A stretch of 64,000 nt of DNA from Rhizobium sp. R634 (GTDB taxonomy: Bacteria; Pseudomonadota; Alphaproteobacteria; Rhizobiales; Rhizobiaceae). The notes below the pieces were generated by a model. It had not been told where the DNA came from. It searched no databases and saw only the letters and a list, made by a program, of their open reading frames with translations. The translations under genes and the position numbers were made by a program. Location: the NCBI RefSeq assembly GCF_002211305.1, contig NZ_LOKW01000006.1, positions 185,089 through 249,088 on the forward strand, read 5' to 3'. Shown here piece after piece: positions 8,593 through 16,596 of this stretch (position 1 is the stretch's first letter; every line of letters starts with the position of its first letter).

Positions 8593-8606
8593 GTGCCGAT
8601 TTCGTT

Positions 8607-8635
8607 AAAATAGGAAAGGGGAGCGATATCTGCAA
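8607..8635 (-). promoter_or_regulatory. Promoter of tRNA-Glu (CTC)
   Basis: Reading leftward: -35 TTGCAG (8630-8635), 17-base spacer, -10 TATTTT (8607-8612). It differs from the promoters of the two flanking copies. Confidence 0.6.
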
Positions 8636-8666
8636 GCAGATCACGGATGCTTCAATAATGAAGAGG

Positions 8667-8772
8667 AGTGGCACGCCCTAGGGGAGTCGAACCCCTCTTC
8701 CCAGAATGAAAATCTGGTGTCCTAACCGATAGACGAAGGGCGCTTCCTTCGTGGTGGCGCCCTTATAGTCAG
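8667..8772 (-). repeat. 106-bp direct repeat, copy B
   Basis: Second copy of the tRNA-Glu segment at 8261-8366. Sequence identity ends sharply just upstream of the -10 box. Confidence 0.85.
8669..8743 (-). tRNA. tRNA-Glu (anticodon TTC), copy 3
   Basis: Identical base for base to the tRNA-Glu at 8263-8337, including the encoded CCA (8669-8671). It is part of a 106-base duplicated segment that also carries the -10 region. Confidence 0.96.
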
Positions 8773-8790
8773 GCACTTTCGATCCCGCAA
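8762..8790 (-). promoter_or_regulatory. Promoter of tRNA-Glu copy 3
   Basis: Reading leftward: -35 TTGCGG (8785-8790), 17-base spacer, -10 TATAAG (8762-8767). The -10 and discriminator lie inside the segment shared with copy 1; the spacer differs, so the duplication boundary falls within the promoter. Confidence 0.7.
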
Positions 8791-8941
8791 GCGGCAAATT
8801 CGATTTTTTTCAAAAAAATGACAGTTCTTTCGGCTGGCATAAAGCAGAGGATTAGGATAGCCGAATCAATAGCTTGCGCGCGTTGTCGCAGGCATCTGGG
8901 ATAGAGCTGACGTTGCGTTATGCCCTGTCGCGTTGGGGCGA

Positions 8942-10012
8942 TCAGATCGCTCTTGCGGTCGCTATGGGCGCGCGTTTGCCGCCGCAGCCCCAGTTCCAGT
9001 CACGGGTTTTGCCGGTATCGACGTGAATGGAATCCGTGTGGCAATAGGTGCCGACGCCGCCGCGGTTCGGGAGCGAGCGGATATAGGCGGCAATATCCCA
9101 TTTCGAGACGCCCTCGATCTGGATGTCGGCGGCTTCGCAGCTTTTGTGCATCGATTCGTCGGCGCCGCCGACCAGACGGTTATGTTCTTCGTCGCGATGG
9201 CCTGATGTGACGACAACGGGCCGGCCGAAATGGGTTTCGGCCGCCTTGATGATATTGAGCAGATTGGGTTTGAAGCAGCCGACCTCGACCTTGTCGTTCT
9301 GAAGATGCAGCCCGTTCGGTGCGATGCGCGTCATGCCGGGCAGGGCTGCCTTGTGCAGGAGACCGGAAAGGCTGCCGAGCAGGTTCTGCTTCGGGGCGCT
9401 GTAGAGTGCGTTCATCGTCGAGGATTGAATGCTGCCGGTTGCCAGCGAGGCGGTTTGAAACGGCGCAAGCTGGGTGCTGGTATTCTGTGAGGACTGCTGC
9501 GGCAGCACCGGCTCCGCCGGCTGCTCCTGTGCGGGCGGCTGGCTATAGACGCTGCTCCTCGAGGGCGAAACGCCGTCCACCGGCGCATAAGCGTTTGCGC
9601 CCTGCGGCTGAATGATCGTGGAAGTGCTGTTGTTCTGCGGCGCCGGTTGACGGTCGGAGAAGATGCTCATCGCCTGCGCATTGATCCGGGTCGACTGCAT
9701 GACGAGACCGCCGATGTTGGCAGGCGCCGCCGCGGCGGGATCCGCAGGCGGGACGGCGGCATTCGGATCCTGCGCGGCGACCTGGGGCGCGGCCTGGGCG
9801 CCGGAAACATTCACGAGTCGGGGATCGGTGTAAATTGAGCGCTTGGCGGTCGCTGCAGGTGCTGCGGTGGCAGGCTGAGACGCCGCGGTCTGAGTTGACG
9901 GTGCCGCCGGAATGGCTGCGGCGGAATCGAGCGCCTTCTTGTTCGACACGCAACCCGCCAGCGCCAGCACCGAGGTGGCGATCAGCAAAGCGCCCGCCAG
10001 GGGCATCCGCAT
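8942..10012 (-). CDS. Lipoprotein with C-terminal M15-type peptidase domain
   Basis: A 356-residue protein with a lipoprotein signal (ALLIATSVLALAGC, lipobox LAGC), then about 190 residues rich in Ala, Pro, Gln and Ser, probably a disordered tether. The C-terminal domain is of the VanY/YcbK (Peptidase M15) kind: SGHRDEEHN, GGADESMHKSCEAADI and YCHTDSIHVD supply the expected zinc-binding His, Asp and His. It probably cuts peptidoglycan cross-links in the periplasm while anchored to a membrane. Start choice: an in-frame TTG at 10027 has GGAG nine bases upstream and may be the true start; ATG 10012 lacks a good site. Downstream on this strand lies the tRNA-Glu cluster. Confidence 0.8.
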   Translation of the reverse strand: MRMPLAGALLIATSVLALAGCVSNKKALDSAAAIPAAPSTQTAASQPATAAPAATAKRSIYTDPRLVNVSGAQAAPQVAAQDPNAAVPPADPAAAAPANIGGLVMQSTRINAQAMSIFSDRQPAPQNNSTSTIIQPQGANAYAPVDGVSPSRSSVYSQPPAQEQPAEPVLPQQSSQNTSTQLAPFQTASLATGSIQSSTMNALYSAPKQNLLGSLSGLLHKAALPGMTRIAPNGLHLQNDKVEVGCFKPNLLNIIKAAETHFGRPVVVTSGHRDEEHNRLVGGADESMHKSCEAADIQIEGVSKWDIAAYIRSLPNRGGVGTYCHTDSIHVDTGKTRDWNWGCGGKRAPIATARAI

Positions 10013-10148
10013 CTCAGTATTACGCAAGCGACCGGTCTCCTGTTGATGCGGAAAAAGGGCCGAAACGCCCTTTACCGCTTCGAGTCGGTCGGAGATTGCC
10101 TGCGGGGCCTGATCGCGGCAAGCGCCAAGGCGCCGGCCGGACCCGAAA

Positions 10149-10184
10149 TCGCAAAAGCCGCAAGCTTCGCAAAAGCCTTGCGGC
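10149..10184 (-). terminator. Terminator downstream of the glyoxalase gene
   Basis: On the minus strand a perfect 8-bp stem (GCCGCAAG/CTTGCGGC, 10177-10184 with 10157-10164) is followed by TTTT. It ends the glyoxalase transcript before the M15 lipoprotein gene. Confidence 0.6.
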
Positions 10185-10191
10185 AAAAACC

Positions 10192-10632
10192 TTACCAGGC
10201 GCCGGTATTGCCCATCGAAGCCCAGGGTTCGGCGGCCGGAAGAGGGCTGCCCTTCTGCAGGATTTCGATCGAAATGCCTTCCGGCGAGCGCACGAAAGCC
10301 ATGTTCCCGTCGCGCGGCGGCCGGTTGATGGTGATGCCGTTGTCCATCAGCTTCTGGCAGGTTGCATAGATATCGTCGACCTCATAGGCGAGGTGGCCGA
10401 AATTGCGTCCTCCGCTATAATCCTCCGTATCCCAGTTGTAGGTAAGCTCGAGGCAGGGTGCCTTTTCGCTGCGTGCACGATCGACATCGTCGCGGGCGGC
10501 CAGGAAAACCAGGGTGTAGCGGCCCTTCTCGTTTTCATGGCGGCGAATCTCTTCCAGGCCGAAAAGGGTGGTATAAAAGGCGAGCGAGGCGTCCAGGTCT
10601 TTGACGCGCACCATAGTATGAAGATAACGCAT
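10192..10632 (-). CDS. gloA: Lactoylglutathione lyase (glyoxalase I)
   Basis: A 146-residue VOC-fold enzyme that converts the methylglyoxal-glutathione hemithioacetal into S-lactoylglutathione. It begins with MRYLHTMVRVKDLD, includes the metal ligands expected of the family (His5, a Glu in CLELTYNW, His in FGHLAYEVDD, Glu in ISIEIL), and has GloA's usual length and single-domain form. AGGAGT lies seven bases before the ATG. The gene has its own terminator. It is transcribed divergently from the cold-shock gene. Confidence 0.93.
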   Translation of the reverse strand: MRYLHTMVRVKDLDASLAFYTTLFGLEEIRRHENEKGRYTLVFLAARDDVDRARSEKAPCLELTYNWDTEDYSGGRNFGHLAYEVDDIYATCQKLMDNGITINRPPRDGNMAFVRSPEGISIEILQKGSPLPAAEPWASMGNTGAW

Positions 10633-10826
10633 TCTATTTACTCCTTTATTGGGGCTGGCCCTTTTCGGCTAGCCGTGGTCAGCTTCGGGCAAGTCATCAT
10701 TATAAAATGTGCACCTGGGAATAACCGAAAACTAGGACTTGCGCTTATCCGTTACCAAGATGTTAATCTTGATTTCAAGAATCAGTTAACCGTAACAGTG
10801 TGACGCGTATTCGAGGGGCTGGCGAT

Positions 10827-11405
10827 ATGGCTGACAGGATTTCATCGAACCAATACTCCGATCTCGATGAGCTATCGGGCGAGGCGGTCGATCTTGTTGA
10901 AATCACCGGGGTCGTCAAGTGGTTCGACGTTGCCAAGGGTTTCGGCTTCATCGTCCCGGATAATGGCATGCAGGACGTTCTCCTGCACGTGACCTGCCTC
11001 CGCCGCGACGGTTACCAGACGATCCTTGAGGGAACGCGCATCGTCGCCCTCGTCCAGCGCCGCGAGCGCGGCTACCAGGCCTTCAAGATCCTCTCGATGG
11101 ATCAGTCGACGGCGGTTCATCCCTCGCAACTGCCGCCGGTGCGCACACATGTGCAGGTCACCGCGACGAGCGGGCTCGAGCGCGCGCTCGTCAAATGGTT
11201 CAATCGCACCAAGGGCTTCGGCTTCCTGACGCGCGGCGAGGGTACGGAAGACATTTTCGTGCACATGGAGACGCTCCGCCGCTTCGGCCTGACGGAACTG
11301 CGCCCCGGCCAGGTCGTCCTCGTGCGCTTCGGCGACGGCGAAAAGGGCCTCATGGCTGCGGAAATCCATCCTGACGTTCCGAGCCCGGCAAGCCGGTCGC
11401 ACTGA
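10827..11405 (+). CDS. Tandem double cold-shock-domain protein
   Basis: A 192-residue protein with two cold-shock domains. The first, at about residues 25-90, has [16 protein letters not shown] (RNP1) and DVLLHV (RNP2). The second, at about 118-185, has [15 protein letters not shown] and DIFVHM. Such domains bind single-stranded RNA or DNA; two in tandem is a form known in alphaproteobacteria and differs from single-domain CspA. The start at 10827 follows GAGGGGCTGG; an upstream in-frame start at 10800 lacks support. The next gene begins two bases after its stop, so the two are probably cotranscribed. The leader (10740-10800) can fold small hairpins around CAAGAT/ATCTTG. Confidence 0.9.
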   Translation: MADRISSNQYSDLDELSGEAVDLVEITGVVKWFDVAKGFGFIVPDNGMQDVLLHVTCLRRDGYQTILEGTRIVALVQRRERGYQAFKILSMDQSTAVHPSQLPPVRTHVQVTATSGLERALVKWFNRTKGFGFLTRGEGTEDIFVHMETLRRFGLTELRPGQVVLVRFGDGEKGLMAAEIHPDVPSPASRSH

Positions 11406-11406
11406 T

Positions 11407-11895
11407 ATGCGCGGCTCCATTCTGTTTCATGCGATAAGAAGCGCCATTCTGGCGCTTTTTTTCATGGCCGCCGCCCTGCCAGCTTTGGCCCAGGAGGAGG
11501 TTCGGTTCGACAAGGAGCCGCTGCTCATCCAGACCGCCGCGGGCAAGACGCTGCATTTCACCGTCGAGGTCGCCTCGTCAGCCGATCAGCGTGCGCGCGG
11601 CCTGATGTTCCGCAAGGCGATGGCCGATGACGCCGGCATGATCTTCGATTTCGGCCAGTCGCGGCGCGTCGGCATGTGGATGGAAAACACCATCCTGCCG
11701 CTCGACATGCTTTTTGCCGACGACACCGGTACGATCCGCCACATCAAGGAAAACGCCAAACCCTATTCGCGCGACGTCATCGATTCGATGGGCGAGGTGA
11801 AATACGTCGTCGAACTCAACGCCGGCATCGTCGCCAAGCTCGGGATTGAGACCGGCGACAGGATCGTAAGCGCTACGACGACCAAGGCGAAGTGA
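11407..11895 (+). CDS. DUF192 family exported protein
   Basis: A 162-residue protein with a Sec signal peptide (hydrophobic AILALFFMAAALPALA, cleavage near residue 28). The DUF192 core shows SADQRARGLMFRKAM and VGMWMENTILPLDMLF. The domain is conserved in many bacteria but its biochemical role is not established. It starts almost directly after the stop of the double cold-shock gene, indicating a two-gene operon. Confidence 0.87.
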   Translation: MRGSILFHAIRSAILALFFMAAALPALAQEEVRFDKEPLLIQTAAGKTLHFTVEVASSADQRARGLMFRKAMADDAGMIFDFGQSRRVGMWMENTILPLDMLFADDTGTIRHIKENAKPYSRDVIDSMGEVKYVVELNAGIVAKLGIETGDRIVSATTTKAK

Positions 11896-11932
11896 CGGCG
11901 GCGCGTGAGCGCGCGGCCCTCAAGGAATTCAA

Positions 11933-11948
11933 CAATATCAGGATATTG
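11933..11948 (-). terminator. Hairpin just past tRNA-Pro
   Basis: A 7-bp stem (CAATATC/GATATTG) with a 2-base loop lies two bases beyond the encoded CCA. It may end the tRNA transcript or guide 3' processing. There is no strong T-run, so the terminator call is tentative. Confidence 0.35.
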
Positions 11949-11950
11949 AA

Positions 11951-12027
<77 letters not shown>

Positions 12028-12044
12028 TGCCGTGAATGGCAGGG

Positions 12045-12073
12045 GGAATACACGGTTCGCTTTGCCGTCGCAA
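12045..12073 (-). promoter_or_regulatory. Promoter of tRNA-Pro
   Basis: Reading leftward: -35 TTGCGA (12068-12073), 17-base spacer, -10 TATTCC (12045-12050), placed about 17 bases before the mature tRNA 5' end. Confidence 0.55.
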
Positions 12074-12180
12074 CCCATAAAACCTGCCCGGCCAGGAGAT
12101 TCCTCGCCTGGATGTGGATGCCCCACAGAAAAACTTGATGATGCGACCTGTTTAGCGCCCTCAAGGCGCGATCGGACGTC

Positions 12181-12294
12181 TCAGCCCTGACCGATCAGGC
12201 CGATATATTGTGCGTAGCTGATGGCAACGTAGAAGAAGGCCGTAATGACAGCGCCGATCACAATCGCATTGAACTCTGCCGAACGTCTCATCAT
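12181..12294 (-). CDS. Very small membrane protein (37 residues)
   Basis: Begins [20 protein letters not shown]: a short basic N-terminus, then one hydrophobic segment (residues 9-28) and a polar tail ending GLIGQG. It looks like a single-pass inner-membrane microprotein. Two adjacent ATG codons (12294, 12291) could start it; the upstream AGCGGA is a weak ribosome site. The open frame extends 24 codons further upstream without a better start. I do not recognise the family; the call rests on the membrane-segment pattern alone. Confidence 0.4.
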   Translation of the reverse strand: MMRRSAEFNAIVIGAVITAFFYVAISYAQYIGLIGQG

Positions 12295-12665
12295 AACTGC
12301 AAATCCGCTGAACCCGACTGGGGCGTAAACTAGTGCCGAGCGTTGTGTGCGGCAATCTCGTTGCAATCACAACATGAGACAGCCGGTAACATTCGGGAAC
12401 TCGACCCCCGAATCTCCCGCATTTCAAGGTGTTGCGGGGCCGGGCTGGGGAAACATATCCCCAGCGACTTCAGCCGCCAAGACTGACTTTTTCCCCACGC
12501 CGCCTGCCACAAGGCGAAACCTGCGCCGGTATCACCAGCCGCCTTTTTTCTTGAAAAACGGGGGATTCGCGGATAAGCAAAATTCATCTCTTTGCATTAT
12601 CCCTTCGTGGTGAAGCAAAGGCCCGGCAACGGGATCGAGACCCTATTTTCGGAGACGCCGCAGTC
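12295..12665. other. Intergenic region (371 bases)
   Basis: No gene is supported here. It holds a perfect 7-bp inverted repeat (CTGGGGA/TCCCCAG, 12445-12464) and a T-rich/A-rich stretch at 12543-12560, and should contain the promoter of the rightward NDUFS4-like gene. No consensus promoter could be picked with confidence. Confidence 0.5.
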
Positions 12666-12971
12666 ATGTCTGCCAAGATCTATCGTCCAGCCAAGACCGC
12701 CATGCAGTCCGGCAAGGCAAAGACCCATCTTTGGGTGCTCGAATTCGATCAGGAGTCACCGCGCAAGATCGATCCGATGATGGGCTATACTTCTTCTCGC
12801 GACACGCGCCAGCAGGTGAAGCTCACCTTCGAGACGCAGGCGCTTGCGGAAGCCTACGCCCAGCGCAACGGCATCGAATACCGTGTCATCGCGCCGAAAG
12901 ATCCGGCCCGCCAGGTCGTCGCCTATCCGGATAATTTCCGTTATACCCGTACGCAGCCGTGGACGCACTGA
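12666..12971 (+). CDS. NDUFS4-like accessory subunit of NADH dehydrogenase (ETC complex I subunit family)
   Basis: A 101-residue protein of the ETC complex I subunit family (PF04800), homologous to mitochondrial NDUFS4. Recognisable features are the N-terminal ARIYRPAKTAMQSG-like segment (here AKIYRPAKTAMQSGKAKT), WVLEFDQE, DPMMGYTSSRDTRQQVKLTF and NFRYTR near the end. It lacks the mitochondrial import sequence. In alphaproteobacteria such as Paracoccus a protein of this type is a supernumerary complex I subunit. It lies apart from any nuo genes and 56 bases upstream of tRNA-Arg. It probably sits on the cytoplasmic arm of complex I. Confidence 0.88.
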   Translation: MSAKIYRPAKTAMQSGKAKTHLWVLEFDQESPRKIDPMMGYTSSRDTRQQVKLTFETQALAEAYAQRNGIEYRVIAPKDPARQVVAYPDNFRYTRTQPWTH

Positions 12972-13027
12972 GATTTCTCGTCCACATATGCCGCATCCGG
13001 TCGCGCTTCCCGAGCGCGGCCAGCAAC

Positions 13028-13104
<77 letters not shown>

Positions 13105-13192
13105 TCTTTTCGTTGTTCATACTGAAGACGTAGGTGATTTAAACCACGCTCTCATGCGGATGCGGACCGACGTTGCTGTATTGCCGATCGGG

Positions 13193-14353
13193 TCATTCGA
13201 AGGCAGGCGGCGTGGGCTCCGTGGCAGAGACCCAGTGTACCCACACGCGCACTCCGCGGTCCTTCAGCGTATCGAAGACACGCCTCGCTGGTGTCCCCAC
13301 CTTTGTGACCTCGTCATAAATCTCGTCGTCGAGAACTCTCACTTCTTTCAGCGTCGGCAGCTCGAGCAGCGTTTCGATATGGTCTGCCCCGGTGCTGAGA
13401 CTCAGATACTCCAGTCTCTCAAATGACAGAAGCGTTTGAATGTCGATCTTTCCGATCATCGAGATTGCGGAAAAGCTTTTGAGATTCCTGCAAAGCTCGA
13501 TCCCTGAGAGGTCGGTGACGTTGAAGACATCGTCCTCGCCGTCCCAGAAATACCAGACGTACCTATAGACGCTTCCTCCACCGTCGAAGGCGATTTCCTC
13601 TACCGTGGCAAGCAACTCGTCAGTCAGCGGATATCGCGCCAGATAATCCTGCGCCTCGGGCATGATTTCATAGCCTTCGTGCTCAAGATCGACGGCCCGG
13701 CCGAGGAGGTGGGTCGCAAGCTGTGCCGGGGTTCCAAGATCAATCTGCTTAGCGTCGAGAAGCGATGACAGCACGACGAGCTTGAGATTTGGGTCGGCAA
13801 ATGGCGCGCCGGGGATGCCTGCTGCCGCCGGATAAGGTGGTTCCGTCGGCTCCGGATATTCCGCCGCCGGGTTGGAAAAGCCGATTTCGTTGACGGTCTC
13901 CAGCGTGAGGCGGACCCGCAAAGTGTAACCCTCCGGATAGTGCCGCATGCCCATACGCACGCCTCGCATCATCGGAATATCGTCTCCGATCTTGAGAGAT
14001 GGCATGGCTGCGCGTAGCTGTTCGATCTTCATTCCCATGGCGATCCCTTCGACGGGACGCAGAAAGCGATGATCGTAATTGAGCATTCCGATGAAGCCGT
14101 TCTGATCAATCCATGCAACGAATCCATGGCTGTTCTCAAGCAGATCGATCTTGCCGCCTTTATGCGCGGGAAGTGGCTTCCACGCCGACCCCATCGCTGC
14201 CTGGACTTTCGCCATCGGCATCCCGGGTCTCAGGACCGCGAGCGCCGCAACATCCACGCTTTTATTTAACGCCGCCATCGCCCGCCCTCCATGAATAACT
14301 CCAAGCGCGACCGCGGCCATCAATTCTCGTTTCCGCATCAAAACGTCAGTCAT
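13193..14353 (-). CDS. Exported protein of unknown function with leucine-rich C-terminal region
   Basis: A 386-residue protein. A signal-like N-terminus (basic MRKREL, hydrophobic MAAVALGVI, AMA/A cleavage) is followed by a region beginning LRPGMPMAKVQAAMG, a Pro-rich linker (PEPTEPPYP) near residue 190, and a C-terminal domain with WYFWDGEDDVFNVTDLSG and leucine-rich strands (LKSFSAISM, LEYLSLSTG, LKEVRVLDD). The C-terminal part resembles a domain of unknown function that I provisionally link to DUF6892. The start at 14353 follows AGAGAG; an in-frame start 30 bases upstream is less likely. Codon use is less GC-rich than in neighbours, and with the next gene it forms an accessory-looking pair beside tRNA-Arg. 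No function is assigned. Confidence 0.65.
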   Translation of the reverse strand: MTDVLMRKRELMAAVALGVIHGGRAMAALNKSVDVAALAVLRPGMPMAKVQAAMGSAWKPLPAHKGGKIDLLENSHGFVAWIDQNGFIGMLNYDHRFLRPVEGIAMGMKIEQLRAAMPSLKIGDDIPMMRGVRMGMRHYPEGYTLRVRLTLETVNEIGFSNPAAEYPEPTEPPYPAAAGIPGAPFADPNLKLVVLSSLLDAKQIDLGTPAQLATHLLGRAVDLEHEGYEIMPEAQDYLARYPLTDELLATVEEIAFDGGGSVYRYVWYFWDGEDDVFNVTDLSGIELCRNLKSFSAISMIGKIDIQTLLSFERLEYLSLSTGADHIETLLELPTLKEVRVLDDEIYDEVTKVGTPARRVFDTLKDRGVRVWVHWVSATEPTPPAFE

Positions 14354-14458
14354 CTCTCTTTGTCGCGGCCGTCCTATGACCACTATGCGACAAAGTGCAA
14401 CTACTGATTTCGCTGAAAGGTGGAATAAATTGCTGATGTCGTAGCCGAGAGCTTCTTC

Positions 14459-14773
14459 TCAGCGATCCAAGAAATGATCGAAATAGACCTTGGGGATGGG
14501 ATAGGCGTAGACGCCTCTATCGACGAAGCTGTACCTGTAGAGGCAGCTTCTCAGCGCCGCATTGTATTCCAGGCTCTGTGGATCCGGTGAGCCTCTGCGC
14601 AATGAGCTTGCTTCCGGCACGCAGCGTTGAAGCGCCTTGTCGTATCGTGCGAGGAGCACGGGGTCGGTGTCGACCCGGATGCCGCCATGATAGGACTGAT
14701 AGTTTGAAGGGGATTCTGCGGCCGAAATACAGCCCAGGCTGAGCGTAAGACCAACTGCTGCCATTAATCTCAT
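14459..14773 (-). CDS. Small putative lipoprotein, unknown function
   Basis: A 104-residue protein beginning MRLMAAVGLTLSLGCISAAE, where SLGC is a plausible lipobox (cleavage before Cys15). The mature part has two further Cys residues (QRCVPEA, RSCLYRY) that could form a disulfide, and a Tyr-rich end (YAYPIPKVYFDHF). GGGAG lies six bases before the ATG. It lies upstream of, and on the same strand as, the unknown exported protein gene, 105 bases away. No family is recognised. Confidence 0.6.
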   Translation of the reverse strand: MRLMAAVGLTLSLGCISAAESPSNYQSYHGGIRVDTDPVLLARYDKALQRCVPEASSLRRGSPDPQSLEYNAALRSCLYRYSFVDRGVYAYPIPKVYFDHFLDR

Positions 14774-14975
14774 TGGACAGTCTCCCGTGATCGATCATAC
14801 GAAGTAATCGAGTACGATATTATTGGTTCCCGCATTGATGAGCAAGGAGACTGTGAATAGGATCTGCATAGGCGCGTGACTTTTGGTCGTGCGGCCGGAA
14901 AATGAGAATTTGCATGTCCGAGCCTCTATGGCCGGATGGCTGCGGCCGAAAACGGCGGCAGCCATCCGTCATCAC

Positions 14976-15416
14976 TCAATCCAGGAGATCGGCCGGAACC
15001 TTGCCGCCATTTTCCGAGAGCCGCTTCATCAGTGCTTTGTGCAGCCACATATTCATCTTCGCGGAATCGTTTGTGTCGCCGGTATAGCCGAGTTCGGCGG
15101 CGAGTTCCTTGCGTTCGGCGAGGCTCGCATCCATCCCGACAGCCTTCATCAGGTCCACGATCGAGTGACGCCAGTCGAGTTTCTGGCCGCTTTTCTTTAC
15201 AGCCGCGTCGAGGATGGGGACGATATCGACTGTTGCTGCTGCCGGGGTCGGGGCCGCCTTACTCTGCGCCGGAGAAGCCGTCGGCGCCTGGCTGGGCGCG
15301 GGCGACGGTGAGACGGGAGCCTGGACCGGCTCTGCCTTCGGCGCGCTGGCGGCAGCGGGCTCGGCAGCTTTGGCTTCTCCAAAGATTGCATGTTTGATTT
15401 TGTCGAAAATGCCCAT
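14976..15416 (-). CDS. DUF3597 domain protein
   Basis: A 146-residue protein that opens MGIFDKIKHAIFG, then has an Ala/Pro/Ser-rich linker (residues 16-62), then the DUF3597 domain: VDIVPILDAAVKKSGQKLDW, SIVDLMKAVGMD, RKELAAELGY and a C-terminal MWLHKALMKRL. The start at 15416 follows a strong GGAGG at eight bases; the longer open frame extends upstream without a ribosome site. The function of the domain is unknown. No signal peptide is visible, so it is probably cytoplasmic. Confidence 0.82.
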   Translation of the reverse strand: MGIFDKIKHAIFGEAKAAEPAAASAPKAEPVQAPVSPSPAPSQAPTASPAQSKAAPTPAAATVDIVPILDAAVKKSGQKLDWRHSIVDLMKAVGMDASLAERKELAAELGYTGDTNDSAKMNMWLHKALMKRLSENGGKVPADLLD

Positions 15417-15866
15417 TCGTGAACCTCCGGCTTCGTAAATTAGGACATGCTGAACATGGCGTTCCAGCAAGGCATATCCAGAAGAGCGGAAGTTTATTTT
15501 TGCCCTCTCAGCGGAGAGAGGAAAGGTCGACATAACCACCGCCAGCGTGATCGACCCAGCTATCGTCCTATTGGAGGCGATCCTTGTGCTATCCTTTCGA
15601 CAGGGCCGCGATATAGGCCGGGATTTGCCTCGGATGTCTGCTTTTGGCACAGTCGTTTCCGCGCCGCTTGCCTTGTGATAACCACTATTGGTTATTTTCG
15701 GCCGTCGCGCCGGTTCGAGAAGCGCCGACAGGAAACATTGATTACTCCTTCACGTTGGCTTGGCATGGACGTCCTGGAGAGCAGGCGTCCGATCGATCGA
15801 AGGCACGCGCGTTCCTCGATTTTCGGCTGCCGGACACTGTTCGGCACATGGAAACGGAGGAAGATC
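15417..15866. other. Intergenic region between divergent genes (450 bases)
   Basis: No gene is supported. A hairpin (CCTCTC/GAGAGG, 15505-15522) is visible. GGAAAC (15731-15736) followed after 16 bases by CGTT (15753-15756) weakly resembles the alphaproteobacterial general-stress (EcfG-type) promoter, upstream of the Gly-rich repeat gene; the match is imperfect. Confidence 0.4.
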
Positions 15867-16535
15867 ATGACCCATATGCACCTTAGACTGCCAGTTGCCC
15901 TGCTTGCGTCCGTCTGCGCGGCCCTTGCCATGCCGGCAGGTCAGGCACATGCGCTCGACATCGGCGTGTCTGTGAACGCGGGGAATGCCGCCAGCGCCGA
16001 TGTCGGGGCTTCGCTCGGCGGCGGAAACGGCGTTGATGCAACGGCCAATGCGTCCATTGGCGGCTCGAGCGGCATCAACGCGGATGCGAACGCCAGCGCC
16101 GGCGGCAGTCGCGGTATCGATGCCGACGTCAATGCCGGAATCGGCGGCGGCGACGGTCTCGGGACTCGCGCCAAAGCTAGGCTCGGCGGCGGCCGCGGCG
16201 TCAACGGCGATATCAACACCCGGACCGGCGGCTCCAACGGCATCGATGCCAAAGCCACGGCGTCAGTTGGTGGCGCCACGGCGTCAGTTGGTGGCGGAAA
16301 CGGCGTGAACACCGATCTTGCCATTGGCGACGTGAATGAGGCGAAACGTATGACAACTGCTGCGCCTGATGGCGCCGTCAGCGCATCGCAGGCCCGCACG
16401 CTGGATGCCTTCCGCGCCATGCCAGCCGACCAGCGGCGCAAGATGCTCATCCGTTGCGTCGACATCTCCTCTGGCGGCGGTGATTCAGGCCTTGCCGGTC
16501 TCTGCAGCCTGTTGCAGGCGTCGGCGTCCCGCTGA
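15867..16535 (+). CDS. Secreted Gly-rich 14-residue-repeat protein
   Basis: A 222-residue protein. A Sec signal peptide (LPVALLASVCAALAMPAGQAHA, cleavage near residue 31) is followed by seven units of about 14 residues on the pattern GG-[GS]-x-G-[ILV]-x(8), for example GGSSGINADANASA and GGSRGIDADVNAGI, with one short 7-residue unit inserted (GGATASV). The C-terminal 60 residues are non-repetitive, with two Cys (IRCVDIS, AGLCSLL) that may pair. GGAGG lies six bases before the ATG at 15867. The repeat could form a regular beta structure; no function is known to me. A strong terminator follows. Confidence 0.75.
   Translation: MTHMHLRLPVALLASVCAALAMPAGQAHALDIGVSVNAGNAASADVGASLGGGNGVDATANASIGGSSGINADANASAGGSRGIDADVNAGIGGGDGLGTRAKARLGGGRGVNGDINTRTGGSNGIDAKATASVGGATASVGGGNGVNTDLAIGDVNEAKRMTTAAPDGAVSASQARTLDAFRAMPADQRRKMLIRCVDISSGGGDSGLAGLCSLLQASASR
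16017..16331 (+). repeat. In-gene tandem repeat, 42-base period
   Basis: Six diverged 42-base units (16017-16268), one 21-base partial unit (16269-16289) and a final unit (16290-16331). The partial unit is a near-perfect 21-base duplication (GGCGTCAGTTGGTGGC twice), suggesting recent slippage. Confidence 0.75.
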
Positions 16536-16539
16536 ACGC

Positions 16540-16576
16540 AAAGACCCGCCGAACCGGGAGGCGCGGCGGGTCTTTT
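16540..16576. terminator. Bidirectional terminator
   Basis: A perfect 12-bp stem (AAAGACCCGCCG/CGGCGGGTCTTT) with a 12-base loop and T-runs on both strands. It serves the Gly-rich repeat gene (rightward) and aapP (leftward). Confidence 0.85.
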
Positions 16577-16596
16577 GGAAAGCTTCAGCTCGAGAC

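Noticed and set aside
15447..15866. N-terminal extension of the Gly-rich repeat protein
   Set aside because: The longer frame has no ribosome site, and the ATG at 15867 with GGAGG gives a proper signal peptide at the N-terminus.
16017..16331. CRISPR array
   Set aside because: The 42-base period is a coding repeat in frame with a signal-peptide protein; there are no unique spacers between conserved repeats.
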